Below are positions 1-13,800 of a DNA stretch of 64,000 bases, piece after piece. Both the position numbers and the translations under genes were made by a program. The stretch is taken from NCBI RefSeq assembly GCF_963662255.1, contig NC_085046.1, positions 101,449,324 through 101,513,323 on the forward strand, in the 5' to 3' direction. The notes below the pieces were generated by a model. The model was not told where the DNA came from. It saw nothing but the letters and a program-made list of their open reading frames with translations, and did no database searches. Position 1 is the first letter of the stretch; each line of letters opens with the position of its first letter. The stretch comes from Cinclus cinclus (Eukaryota > Chordata > Aves > Passeriformes > Cinclidae).

Positions 1-924
1 CACAGCTCTAGAAACGGAGCAGTTTCATGATTCTTTGAGTAACCTCCCTACCAGTCCTTCTAGTATTGGTGTCTTTAACATCTTGAACAGAAGGAATTAC
101 ATCTCCCTCATAGCAGTCATGCATCTTGAGGACGAGAGCACCATCACCCCTCCCATAGCAGCAGCAGGCACAGAGGGAATGGCAGGGAACGCCCAGGGCT
201 GCAAAGGGCTGCTGTGACAAGACCAAGTACCACCAGCACAACACCATCTCTTCTTCAGAGCAGGGCATCTTTCAGGTTCTGCATTTGTGCAAGTGCATTT
301 TTAAGCATATAATTAATCTCTTTCATATACAGGCACAGCGTATCTTACTCCACTCTGGTGAGCTGCATCCAGCTCCAGGGATCCCAGCAAAGGCTGAGAG
401 AATTTGGTTTGTTCAGCCTGGAGAAGGCTTCAGGGTGACCTAATTCCAACCCTCCAGTACCTGAAGGGAGCCTCCAACAAAGACGGAGGTTGACTTTTTA
501 CAAGGGGTTATAGTGATGGGACAAAAGGGAATGAATTAATACTGAGAAAGTGCTGATTTAGATTAGATATTAGGAAGAATTTTTCACTTTGAGAGTGGTG
601 AGGCACTGGAACAGGTTTCCCAGAGAAGCTGTGGATGCCCCATCCCTGAAGTGTTCAAGGCCAGGGTGGATGGGGCTCTGAGCAACCTGGTCTAGTGGAA
701 GGTGCACCTGCCCATGGCAGGGGGGTTGGAATGAGATGATCCTTAAGGTCCCTTCCAATCCAAATCATTCTGTGATTCTGTGATTCTATGACCTTGGTAT
801 TGGCTGGATCAACACTGGATCACACAATAAACACTCACTGGAGGTAGCTCAGTATTTACTAGATTTAATCTAGAAAAGAGGCTTAGTTGGAGGCACTCAG
901 ATGCCAAGAGATATTAAATTAAAC
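1..924. other. Sequence downstream of PTPRM
   Basis: It lies beyond the inferred end of the transcript. Positions 1-350 show nothing I recognise; short open frames at both strands have no recognisable protein. Positions 352-792 are a CR1 fragment. Positions 793-924 are AT-rich with no feature. Confidence 0.6.
352..792 (+). mobile_element. CR1 LINE 3'-end fragment
   Basis: 5'-truncated CR1 (chicken repeat 1) in plus orientation. Landmarks in order: 'ttcagcctggagaaggct', 'gaggcactggaacaggtttc', 'tggatggggctctgagcaac' and the tail 'cattctgtgattctgtgatt' followed by 'ctatgac'. The tail octamers are diagnostic of avian CR1. Some internal sequence near the start appears deleted. CR1 copies are typically truncated at the 5' end and lack a poly(A) tail. 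Confidence 0.9.
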
Positions 925-948
925 AAAAGTTTATCATGTATGTAATTA

Positions 949-954
949 TTTATT
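949..954 (-). promoter_or_regulatory. Candidate distal polyadenylation signal AATAAA
   Basis: Minus-strand AATAAA about 820 nt after the stop codon, in the context CTCAATAAATAATTAC. It is the last canonical hexamer before the CR1 copy that begins downstream. Inference from position only. Confidence 0.45.
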
Positions 955-1296
955 GAGCTGAGAATCCATACAAGGTAAACAAATGTTTACACTATCATAC
1001 AGTAAGCATTTCCAGGGCTTAATAAAAATGATTGTCACTCACTGTGCTTCACCAAAAAAAAAATCATTTTAATGAATAAATAATTTGATGAAATAAAAAA
1101 ATATTTACAATATAAACAAATGAAAAAGCTTTGGATATATTAATCTGAGCAACCTGTCTTTTGCATTTTCTAACTGCATTTCTATCAAGATTCTCTCTCT
1201 GAAATGGTACAAAGTGGATAGAAATTACAACTCAACAAAGTTATCATGATTTGGTACATGTCTTTCTGTTAGTTCAGATAAACTACATATGATTTG

Positions 1297-1302
1297 TTTA
1301 TT
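1297..1302 (-). promoter_or_regulatory. Candidate proximal polyadenylation signal AATAAA
   Basis: Minus-strand AATAAA in the context CATAATAAACAAATC, about 475 nt after the stop codon. It could give a shorter 3' UTR isoform. Confidence 0.35.
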
Positions 1303-1776
1303 ATGCACGTGTTAGAATACAAATATAACTAAAATAATATATTATCAAAATGCCAGACAGCATTCTCCACAGAACAGAAATGTACACTAAGCTGTGACAA
1401 TAACTGAGAATCACAGGCAACGAAATGTAACAGAAAAAGTACAAATTCCTTCATAAGAATATAATTGTGCTCTCTTATTTACCAGAGGACTATGCTGCTC
1501 CACCACATCAATGGCTGAGTATGAGTACAGTGTTCAAGGACTGCCACGTGGTTCGGTGCAGGCTCACAGGGGTGCCAAGCAGCGGCTTCAGAGTGGGAAT
1601 CGGGCAGTGCAAGCGGTTTTATAAACATCTTTTGGGGCTCTTAAAAAGAGCCAAATATACAAAGCAGTAGAAGCATAACACTGAGAAGTCTTCATCTCAT
1701 TGACACAGACATCATGAAGTGACTTGCTTTGTTTGTGGTAGTGAAAGGAGGAGCTTTGTCTGTGTTGTTTAGACAA

Positions 1777-1830
1777 TCAGCCAGAATTCAAGTACTCTAA
1801 AGCCACTTCGTAGCAGAATTTGTATTGATC
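1777..1830 (-). CDS. PTPRM: PTPRM exon w14: last coding exon, [17 protein letters not shown] and stop
   Basis: 54 coding nt: 17 codons and a TGA stop (1779-1777). The acceptor is [28 protein letters not shown] is the PTP-mu C-terminus as I know it; PTPRK and PTPRT end differently. It corresponds to the beginning of D1 exon w8 ([15 protein letters not shown]). The exon continues into the 3' UTR. Confidence 0.96.
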   Translation of the reverse strand, partial: DQYKFCYEVALEYLNSG

Positions 1831-4800
1831 CTGAAAAATCAAAAGAAAACGACGAAGTCAGTTATTGAAGAAACTTAATTAAAGGCGTCAATATTTCTCT
1901 CCTGTTAAAATTATTTACTATCAGCTGTTGTCAGTGGGAACCAGTTTGCAAATCCAATTTATGTTCAGATAAGAAAATCATTATATTAACCAGACAATAG
2001 ACACTATACATAGTCACCTATGGTGCTGCTCCTGTTAGACAAGTATTTAGCTGCTCTGATACACTTGTATGAGAAAAACTGACTGCACATAAGCAAATTG
2101 ACTTGCAACTCTTCTGTCATCTGTCAAAATGATCATGTAGCACTTTATGAGAATTGGAGTTATTGAAATTCCTCCCTGGAAATGTTTATCTTAAAATAGA
2201 CCCAGTGTTTAGTACTTCCCAGATGGCAACTTTTATTTTAATGTCATTCAGGCACTTGCTACATTTCAGGGCAAGAGCTGCTTACTTACTGTTGGTCCTC
2301 TATCTGCAGCCCAGACCCAACCCACAAGACTGTGAGATGGGGCCTGAGCTAAATTAATTGGATTAATTCCAGGTAATTTTTAGCAACTGACAGTGACGCT
2401 CAAATTAGGCTTTTAACAGTTCTCCTGTTACCCAATCCAAGTTTTCTGGTGCCAGCCCTGTGCTTCAAACACAGACCTGCTGGTTTTATTTGTAACTGCT
2501 TGGAAACAGAGCAAGTCCCAGGGAAATCCCTTTCCTGAGGGACGCAAACCCACTCTGCATCTTTGGAGACAAAGGGTCATGACTTGGCCCCTTTCACATC
2601 TTCAGTGGAATGGAGAGGACAGATATTTTTGACTAACCTTGGTCCACTCTGAAACTTTTAAGTGGTGCAGACTCTGATGATTTCCCAGTTTTATGTGCAT
2701 ACATACCCCTCTCCTGTTTCCATTCTTGCTACTCACAATACTTTAAAATACTACAAAGATTTAAATGAAAAAAATCCTGAAAGAAATAGTAAGTGCAGGT
2801 TCCCTGAATCTAAGGGCTCTGGATTCTGAAAATTCAATTTGGAAACATCTGTCAGATTCATGACTATTTCTGTTACTGAAATGCCTATTTTGCTTATGCC
2901 CTTTTTTCAATTAATAAAGGATAACTAAGCACATATTGCCATTTAGGAGCAACAACAGATTTAGCAAGCTGACAGCACTCAGCCTTGCCCAACATTATGG
3001 GTAGTAAGATCTTCATATACAAGCTCTTTTCACTGAAGCAAACATTTTAAAGGATTAAATATTTTGGCCTGTACTTGTGATTTTGGGTCACATTTTAGCT
3101 GAGAACAGAGTCCACTTAACAAGCAAAAGACCATATACTATTAATAAAATCCAAAAGCTATTAACAAGCATGGGCCATTTTGAAGTTCTTTCATTGAGAA
3201 ATGTCATGTCATGAGAAAACAAGTCTTAGGTGCACATATAACCTAAGTAATGAGTGAGTTGTATGTGAGGGTTTAAAGTCCTGAAAACTTCCATAAACTG
3301 CTTTTCAGAATGAGAAAAGAATAAAAAAAAAAAGAAAGGGAAGAACAGAGTATTATGTAAATTCCTTTTCTGCTTTTATTGCATATATGTTTCTAAGTAA
3401 ATGGAAATTGTTCTATAACTACATAACAGATCAAAACAAGAGATCAGCCACTCATCCATTTCCACTCTTCCATGCTCATTTTATGCTGATTTACTGATCC
3501 AGCAGAATAACTGTCATTTTCAGTAACCTGAATACCTGTCTAAAAGAGCAGACATATCTTATTTCCCACTGTGTTCACTCACTAGTGTCCTTTGTACCTT
3601 TTTATTATTCACTTGATGGTGGATATTAAAAGTCTCTTTAGACTATCTAGCTTCAGAGAAGTTATATTTAAATCTATTTTCTAGGACACCTGTGGGTAGG
3701 CCAAATAACATTTATCACCAAATGCTTTGGGCATTCTATAATAGATATTTTGCAGTATTATGTGTTGCCTTCGTATGATAGCTGAGAAAATTCACAGATT
3801 TCCATACTGTAGGGATGTGGCATTCAGATTTTTACACTTGGAGGAAAACCAAAGGTTTCAGTGAAATTAAGAGATGAATGGTATGGACGTATGGATGGTA
3901 AAGACTGCCTTTTATCTAGACAGAAAGTACATGACATGTATTGATAAAGCAGTCTTAAAACTATTTTTGTGAAATAATGTCATGATTTTGAGCATTTATC
4001 TTTTACCATAAAATTTTACAAGGTAAATGAATATTACTTCTTTTTCCAATAGAGAAACTGAGGCAAAGACACATTAATATAGGAAAGGTCATAAAGGATA
4101 AAGTCATTAACAAGATCAGGAAAAGAACTCAAGTCCAATTCCCTTTACCATGCAGAAATCTGCATGGAAATTGAAACCTGGCTAATTCAAATATTTGCTC
4201 CTATGAGGTGGCAGACCAATGCTGAAGAGAGATGTCATTCTAACTCTGCTCAGTCAGTGCATTATGTGATAATGGGAAAAATCCTGGTTGTCCCTTGCCT
4301 TTATTCCTCTGTCTGTTGAAATAAGGAAAACAATACTGATCTCCTTCACAAGTGCTTTGAAATTTCCTAATAAAAAAAGGCCCTACAAGGCCTTTCTATG
4401 CCTTCCAGACATTCCCAAAACCACTCTCAATTTACTAAAAGATACTTTAATATCTAAAATAATGCATTTAGCTTTTTTGATTAAAAAAAAATCTCTGCTG
4501 AAAAATGGAGACAGCTGCCTGAAAAATCTATACCTGGAGAACTGTCACCAATGGGAATTTAGAGTGCATTTTCTTTAACTGTACATCTACACTGGTAGTT
4601 TTCTTTATATTTCTATAAAATAAATGAATAAGAGATCAGTGATTTCTGTGGACTTAAGCTCTAGGAGAATGGAGAACAGCAGGCCTGCCAAATCCCTGTC
4701 TAAACTATACTACATGAATGAAGTAGTAAGACATTTTTCTTAATATTTAGGAAATAAAAATGTATGGTTCTCAGCACGATGGCTCTCCTCCTGCGAATAT

Positions 4801-7800
4801 TAACTAGAGGGAAAGAAGCCAGCCAAGCTGCTCCCTCCCACAACTGTGGAAGTTTGATAGTTTCTCATTGATACAAGACTCACAGTTCCACACTGCTGGC
4901 TCATGGTCCCGTGGTGCTGCTGGTGATCTCCCTCCTTGCTTTGCACAGCTGACAACACCTGGCCTTTTGCCATGTGCCTGGACAGAGCTGGGCCTAGGGG
5001 AGGGTTTGGGACTTCAGAGGCAGGCTGGGAGAGAGCACTGTGATGGGGGATGTGTCGGGAACCACTCTCCCACAGGAGAGAGGAGGCACAGCCGTGCATG
5101 TGGCGGGGAGGTGGATATCCTTCCCTACCTGTCTTCACCTGTGTGTGAAAGCCTTGCTCTTTCTGCCTATTCTCCAGTGTGTGTCACACTCAGCTCATCT
5201 GAGGGGGTCCTCTCCTAAAATTACAAGAGCTCGGACAAGCTCAGTGAGATGTCTCCTGCCTCACCCTGGGCATGCTATGGAAAAGTTGCTGAAATGACCC
5301 CAACTTGTTTAATCAGAGCTTGCAAAATTGGCTCAGATTGGGTTAACATCCCTGAAAGTGCCCAGATGCTTCTTCCTTCTGCCTGTGATATTAAATCAAA
5401 TGCGGCTGCCTCTTAAGCAGCCACCTCTGCAGCAGGATGTTCTAAAAGTGTCTTTTATAGCCCAGGCTTCAGAACAGGGCATCATGCTACACCCATCTCC
5501 AAGTACAAAACTACACACTGGAGTGTAAGAACCTGCTGGTTTAAGCTGTTCTGCAGCTCTTCTGGCACAGCAGCTGGCACTTCAGTAGTCCTCCATTTAG
5601 GAAAAAAGCTCATAAAACACTCTCTAGGAAAATAATTGCACATGGCCCCTTGTTTCTGAACTTCTTTAATCTTTCTATGAGATAGAGCAACCATAATTAA
5701 ATGCAATATTCTGGATGTCAAACTGAAATTCATGGCTTTGATAAATATTAGGCGATTAAGCTATTTATAAAATATATAATTTGAAAATCTGGCATTTAAT
5801 TTTACATAACTATTATTTCTATCATGCAAGGGCTGCTCTCCACTTGGTTCAGCTTGCTGGAAAAGAAAATTAATAAGGATGTTCATCTGAAAGTTTAAAA
5901 CTCTTAAAAAATTCAAACGAACAGAGACAAAGTCTCCTTGGGAAGAAAGCAGTGTAAAAATACTCTTACAAGTGAAGTGACTTCATTATCCCCTTTGAAA
6001 ATGACTTGCTTGCTTTGTGAACAACTCCCACTGCAAATCCTGGATATCTTACTGACTCTTCTGAGAAAAAGAACATTTTCTATTTAATGGTGCAGTTAAA
6101 AAGCTCATACCAGAAGGTCCACCATGTTAGGCTTATTATTCCTCAGTGTCTTCACAGCATGGAATACGTCAACAGCCCTCTGATGTCGAAGCATTTCACA
6201 AACAATACTGATTGCACAAAATGTCCCACTGCGGCCACCTCCATTCCTGCAGTGAAAGTGATAAAATGGCTCAGTTACAATGCACTCTGTGTCACAAGTC
6301 TGTACAGCAACAGGGATGGCTCCAGAAGGCATGAGATCCAGCAGGGAGACACCACAGAACATTCCCGGCCCCAAAGGCTGCTGAGCTCTAGGCAAAACAT
6401 GATTTTTAATTGGAATTAGCGTGCTGAAAGATCTCAAAGCTGTGATTCAGAAGTCAGCAAGCCGACAGCCTGGAGGGAATTGAATGGCTGAGTTTTGCAC
6501 CACCCTTCAGTGAGCACTGGAGACAGCACAAAGAGGATGCAAAAATAAGCATAAAGTACCTTTAGTTTCAGTTCAACAGTGCTTTGCCTTGTAAACACAC
6601 ATGGCTGCAATGAGCAACAGGCCTGGGAATGCCACAGAGGAAGCAAATCTTTGAGTTCTTTTATTCCAGATTCTGGTGCTTTCCTCCTGGACACAAAGGC
6701 ATTTCAGAGGAAGCAGGAAAGCACCAGAAGTCTCATTTGTGGGAGTCCTGGGGGCTGTACTTGGTATGGCACTGGGTGGTGCTGCCATGTTCCCCTGGCT
6801 GATGATCTCAGCTCCTGGCAGCAGGAAGAGGGGCTGGCTGCCTGGCAAGGACTGCTTCTAAAGGCAGATGTATTCTCCCTCCACCCACAGTTATCAGAGG
6901 ATGAGAACCCGAAGCAAATTGCTAACAAAGAAGCTAGGCACAAATGTTCATATACATGATCAAATGCAGTATTTAATAATACTTTATCCCTGTTTTTTTT
7001 TTTTAATCTTCAAGAGAATCTCTTTCTTTATGGAAACTCCATTATTTCTACACTTATTCTGATCAGAATCTCTAGGCTGTGCTTCAGTGAAAATAATAAA
7101 CCTTAATAATTACCAGAGTGCAGACTAGTTAGGTAGCAGGTCTTTCAAACAAGCTTTGCAAAGCTTTGGTTGATTTTCAAAGGAAGATACAATGTCGCAC
7201 ATCTGTCACATCCAGGCACTATGAAAAGAATGCTCTCTGCTGCCAAAACAGTGCCTGATATTGTGGGACTGTTTGAGAATTTTAATTAAAATGAAGTCAT
7301 TTAAAAGGATTATATTAGAGCTTTTTCTTTCTTTACTGCCTGGAAGTGACGCATGTGTGATGTTGTACAACTATTTAATATCATCAACCACCTCAGAGAT
7401 AACAGTAATTTGCACTTCAAAAGGGTCTTTTCAGCAAAAGATCTCAAAACATTAATTAATCACAGTGCACAATGCTCCTTTGATGAAAGTATTATTATCC
7501 CCATACTACAGATGAGGAAACTGAAGAGCAATGACTTGTTCAAGGTCAGTGATAGTGGGAATTATTAATATACTCTTAGATTTTCCTCCATCATTCTGAC
7601 ACAGGGTCCCTACTTCTGAACATGGTTTTCCTGTTGGCAGGTCCCTTCTCCACCATGGCAATACCTCTAAGCAGAATACAACTTCAACTGCTTTAGACTC
7701 AGCCTCAAAAAATCAGCTACTTCTGAGGGCAAAGGCATGCCAAGTATTAAATTGTATCAAAAGAAGGATGGTGGCAGTGGATGAGTCTGCATCAGTGGAG

Positions 7801-10800
7801 CACGAAGTCACAGGAGGACAAAAATATACACCATTATTAGAGAAATGTAAGGCAATTACAGGATCATCGTAACTGGTCTATCACACCACTTTCACTCCTG
7901 TGCTTTATGCCTGCAAAATGAATCACCTCTCCAAAACTACTTATTTCTATGGTCCCTATCTGCAGAAATAAAAGGTACATTGTTCTGAAGGCACATTTTT
8001 GATTTACTGTGAATAAATATGCAACTTTCCCATTTGCAAGAGTTGCTGGACATTTTTATATAAAACAGAGTTAACTCAAACCCATCATCTTTTCATAGGG
8101 CTCTAACAAAGGACAGATGGGGAAACTCATGAATCTACATTAAAATTACATAATTCCTCTCGCACTCAAAGCTTTTAAATGAGCAGTTGTATTATTTATT
8201 CAGTTTCAGATTAGACAGATGCCTCTTCACCTCGTCACAAATCTTTTAAAGCCTGGCACAAATTCCGTGACGGTATTCCCGTATTTCTCTCTTCTGTTTC
8301 CAGTACTCACAAGCAATGTACAACCGTGCGTCCCTCTCCCCCGTTGTATTCCTCCTGCCACTTATCCACCTGACGGATGAGCTTCAAGAAGGAGCGTTTG
8401 GAAACCGGAGTGTCCCTGTACATGGGCCATCCCAGGAACTGGAACTGCTGCACCATCCGATAGCCGTCCTGGGGCTGCAGAGGTCCGGACAAAAGCAAGA
8501 AAAGTAACAGTACTTTTTTTGTGGCACGTCGTTTAGATATTTGTGTCACTGAGGGAAGTTGTTCCAGCACATGATTGCTGACAAACTGCTAATGTAATTT
8601 CAACTGCCCTTGAGGATTTATAATAACATTTAATTTCCAATGTAGCTACTAAAACAAGAGTTTTTAAAACAGACTGCTGTACAATAGGCTAAAACACAGC
8701 AATAGTACATCTGCACGATCAAGCAAATAATTAATTAATATGACAGGAGAAACTTGGTAGGAAAGACAGATCTGCAACAAAACTTCAATTACATACTGAC
8801 TTCATATATAAGCTTCAGTATTTTTAAGAACGTTTATGTGTTTCTGTCCTTTTTTTACAAGAAAGGTCAAAACCTCTCAAGATATTTTGAAGCACAAAAC
8901 ATTACAAAAACCAAACGGAACCCTCAGATGTTCCTGGCTCATAAAAAATATCTAACTACATTTTATTTTATTGTGTTCTACTGCAGCAGTCAGAACCCCT
9001 CTGGTGAAACGTTACTGAACAGTTGCTTTATGGTGATTTAAAATAAAAAAGGAGCACAGAACAAGTGATAGTGGCAGAAAACTACTGTCCTTTGAAAAGG
9101 GCATAATAAACATGCACATGAAAACTGGTTTTGTAGTCTAGAGTTTGCCACTTCTGTGCAAAGTGAGGGCTAAACTTTAGTGTCACTCTTAAAATGAACA
9201 ACACACAGAAACACTGACATATTTTATTCTCTAGAGTAAGAGTTGATAGAGAGGATGTAAGATACACAATTTGGGAATCAACTAAACTGGATGCGGCACT
9301 ACATGTGCTCTCCAACTGGTTTTGTGTGCTTTATGTCAAAGTCTGGAATCTACTGATTTCTTGTCCAGTTCCTTTCAGCTGACGGCCCGTCTTCCCAAAG
9401 CAGATTAGCCAGACCCAGTGCCTGCTGAAGGTCACATTAATACTGCTGGAGGCTCTGCTTTTTATATTGCCACATCTACAGCAAATGCCAGGCCTTCAGA
9501 GTATTAAAAAAGTATTTGAAGCGTTACAATCTGCTTCCCTGTTTGGATATTAACATGTTTTTGGTGTATTTCCCTGTCCAGCGAGCTACCAGGTCCCAGG
9601 GAAGTTCTTGATTTTTTTCTGAAGGGACTGCTGCTTATTCCTAACTACAGCTTTTTGGTGGTTGATGCGATTCCATTGCAAACAGATGGAAGCAGGTACC
9701 TGGTTTGTGGTGGAATCTTTTTCCACTACTGCTTGAAAGATATGCCTTGTTTAATCTTCTCTCAACTTTATGAGAGTATAAAAGCTGGATATGAGAACAA
9801 CCTGCTTGCCCTTCTGAAGTGGTTACATATGCTATGACGTATGGTTAGTGGGACAGGATCTTCACTGAGAGGCTGAGATTGCTTTTGAAAAACATGACTA
9901 CTACTAGTGCACAGCTTTCTTCACAGAACACAAATATACAGGATGACTAATTTCAAACTATTGATAACAGCACTGATTTCAGCATTTTTTTGGCTATCAT
10001 AGAATCTGAATACTGCCTTTATTTCACTTGCATTTAACACATTTGAGATAGGTATTAAAATATTTTTACTTTTATTATACATAGAAGGCTTTTTTATCCT
10101 CCCCGATTGTGGTGTGACTCAGTACTGCACCACTGCTTTCAAATAAATAAGCTGAAAAATGAAAATGGTCCTGTGTGAGTTCAGCTTTCATTTTTATCAT
10201 CTGAGTAGACTCAACTCATGTACTGTGACAAATCTGTTTGGCAAATAAGGTCCTTACTCTGGCTGCATTATAAATTCGGAATATCCGGCTGATGATGTCT
10301 TCTTCTAAGTCGGCCGATACAAACTCCACCTGAATAGGACCGTGCCGGTGAACTCCATTTTCTGGCCAGTACTGAGGACAGAGCTATAGGAGACCATGGA
10401 CCAAAAAAGAACACAGTTAATCACCTTGGGTTTCATGCTGCCTCAACATACTTTTCTGTATTTTAATTTGTCATACATGTACTACTGGAATTCTTGCACA
10501 GTATCTTTATAAAATACATGACACACAAAGTTCAGTTTCGAGCACTTTGCCTTCATAATTCCTTTTCATGTACCTAACATGCTGTTTCTTGCTGCTGTAC
10601 TTGCTGTGTCTGGTGTTTGGAGTAAAGCACATCTTGACACTCAGGGTTAGTTCTACAATGCATATTATGATGACACAGGGAGAGGCTGACAAATATTGCC
10701 ATATCTTGGAGACAGTGGAGGCTAAAGACCAAAGCCCTGGTATCTCCAACTGCCCGGAATACTAGCTAATAATTCAAACTGCATTAGAAAGTGTGATTTA

Positions 10801-13800
10801 TACTAGGAAGGGTACATCAATCCTCAAAACTCAGGACTTCACATGTATTTCACCTGTGACTGATGATGTTGGCTAATATCAGCATTGCTTTAAACTTTCA
10901 ATAATTGCTTAATTTCATCTTATTAGTGACACCTGAAAATACTAATTATGCTTTCTTCAGTTCTCAGAAAAAATTACTTCTAGGTATCTAAAGATCACAA
11001 AGTAAAATATTATCTTGCAGGGTTTTAGGGTCTAATAATATGACAATGACTTAATCCAGGAACCAATTCCCATCTGTGTTAATACTTTAAAGATTGAATC
11101 AACACTTTGCAAGAAGGTTTTTGAAGCTAAAATCTGCCTGTCCATGTTTTTTCATGAAAATCCTGATGATTTTTTCTTTTTTGCCAAGGATATTTAGAGC
11201 AGTTTGAGCATGTAGCTTTTGTAAGCATTCACCAAAATTAAATACGAACTCATGAAATTTTGTTTGCTTGCAGAAGCATTGATGTCATATTTGGAACTTT
11301 TTATTTCATTCAGTAAAACAGCTGTGGTCTTCATTCTGCTGCATTGCTGTTGGTGATCTAGAGCTAAGCTGACAAATCACATTTACTCCAGATGTTGTTT
11401 TGCATTTCTTATAATACTTAGTCCTCAACAAAGCTGTTTAGAGATGACTGCATTTTAGGAAAACATAATCATTTACCACACCAATTAAAAAAGAAAACAG
11501 ACTCTGATTTGCAGGAGATCACTTTAACAAGTTAAACCCAGAAATTTTAAGTAGCATACTGAAAATATATTTTCTTTTTTTTTTAACCCTCCCTATGATT
11601 TCATCTGCTGAGACAACTGCTTTCCAAAGATTGTCTAAATCTTACAGAAATTTTTATTATGAAATATGCTGGCGTACAGGATAGCAAAATGCAATGCAAA
11701 CAACTGTATGGCAAATGCCAGTCCTCAGATCATTTAACATGTCCACAGTTTAGTACACATCTTTGAAATACACAGGAATACAGTTCTAATAGATCTCTGA
11801 AAAATGCTTAAATGATAATAAGCGGGGCTGTTTTAGGAAGCTAAGATTTTCAAGTTCTAAAGAAACCAAAAGCATTTAAGTCTGCACATTTTGCATGCAA
11901 GTGATGCTAGCTACTCTCTTCAAGTCAGAGTCACTGAGAAGGGTTGAATTTCATTTCCCAACAGAGCATAACAATCCACATAAATGGTAGTATCTAAAGA
12001 GAAGTGTAAACACTTCATATATACATAAATAATAATCATAACAGTAATTATTAATAAATCTGAATGTAATGAGTGTTTTTAATAAGCTTTGCCCTCTCTG
12101 CACTTCTGTTTGCTCTAAGGGTTTTGAGATTTATTCATAATGAAAAGATTGTTACTCCCATTAAGAAGTAAAAGGTTTAACATACTGCAGAGGCAGGTGC
12201 ATTAACTGCATATCCCAATAGCTTTTAAATCCTGTGAGGCTAATAAATGCTTGGAATAGCCATGCCCTATTGTAAATTCAAAACACAGCCAACAAATTAA
12301 AAACCACTCTGTTCAGCAGTCCCTAACAGTCTGTCTCCCTTGAGTCTTTCCTTATTCACTCAGAAAATAATCTTACATTCATGAATAAAAGTTTTGTCTT
12401 TCATTTCTGTTTTTCCTCCCTGTAGACAATGCAGGGCATAGAATCAGAAATTCAGTCTTTAAAACAGTGTGTGGAATTCCTACACGCTCCTTTGAAAGAC
12501 AAAAAGGAAGATCAGTATCTTTTAAAAGAATTTTTACATGTTAAAAAGAAGAGGAAACATTTTTAAGTATATGCAATACTGAACAAAGCTAAAAAGACTC
12601 TTGATCATTCAATGATCTGCAGTCTGCTCTAAAAACTTACAGTCACTCTTAATCAATAATTAACAAATATTTACATATTAAGAATCCAGATTACCACCAC
12701 ATTAATCCATCTGAGGGCTGGTGCAGTTTGTTGGAAATAAGGAAATTAGGTCTTTTTTAGAACTTGGAATTGTGCAGTTGTGAGCCAGGCTCTAGTGATT
12801 AATCCTAGTGATGAAACTGCCAACCAGTAAGTTCGCTTTTCCAATTTTCTGAACATGTACAGCATGGGTAAGTCTTTTATAAGGTAATTACATTCCCCTA
12901 CACGTTTTGTTGCCCTCTTTTCCAAAGGACGCTTAGTCTCCAATCTTTAGTTCCTCTCTCCTACTTTAGTTCCTATCTCCTTGCTAATTACATCACTTTG
13001 TGCAACACACGACACAGATTTCCACACTGGGAACACCTATTCCCTGGTAAGGAGACCAAGGTCATTGACCTGTTTCAGGCAGGGTAATGAACAGCTGTTG
13101 GCTTCTGTTTATGATTTTGGCCACTATAGCATGTTTCAGACTTGAGTCACAACCATAATTCTACAACCATAATTTTTTGGGTTTTAGTAACCCTTCCCAA
13201 AACATGTTATTTTAGAATAGATTATGGGCGCATGCACTTATGTGTGTGTGCACTAACATTTTGGTGGAGAAGCTGCTGATGGTCCGATTTATTTATCTTC
13301 CCCTATGAGCACCCGTAAGCTACAAATCAATATTTTAGTGTGCAAGTATTTAATGTTTTTTTAAAAAAACTAATTATCCTAAGGCTGTTATGAAATGCTG
13401 AGGCACTAGCACTCGTATTTTGAATGAAGCATTTTTCTGGACTTACTTGTGCAGGATCCACATCATTCAACATAACTACTGAAGTGCAGTGATAATCTAG
13501 GACCAGTCTCCAGAAATCTTTGACAGTATTTGGTAAGGGATGCTGTGTAACTATAAAAGCTGATGGTTGCTTGTAGCTCTGCAAAGAAGTAACAAGATGA
13601 TGAGAAGAATACTAAGAGAGAAAAATCCATTTAGCAGAACGTCAGTCATAGCCCCAAAACTTTGGGACTGAAAGCATTATTTCTATTTTCTGTATAATTA
13701 ATATATTGTTTTCAGCTCTTTCCTGAGATCTTATATGCTTCAAAGTTAATAAACTGTATTTGGGCAGGATATAACTTCAGCAGATGTTATATTTCTGAAA

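Larger units (their letters stand above)
925..1776 (-). other. PTPRM: PTPRM 3' untranslated region (right end certain, left end inferred)
   Basis: It follows the stop codon directly on the minus strand and contains no splice pattern or repeat. The left limit is inferred from an AATAAA hexamer at 954-949, which would place cleavage around 920-940. A second AATAAA at 1302-1297 could give a shorter UTR ending near 1275-1285. The sequence is AT-rich in its distal half, typical of a vertebrate 3' UTR, and includes a TGTAAATA (1109-1102) that fits the Pumilio consensus UGUANAUA. Only transcript 3' ends could fix the true boundary. Confidence 0.6.

Noticed and set aside
4868..5297. Overlapping open frames of 85-116 codons on both strands
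   Set aside because: Intronic, no recognisable protein, no splice or start context; longer frames are expected where local GC content is higher.
6087..6419. 110-codon plus-strand open frame opposite exon w13
   Set aside because: Shadow of the conserved coding exon on the other strand; the minus frame encodes the D2 signature with correct splice sites.
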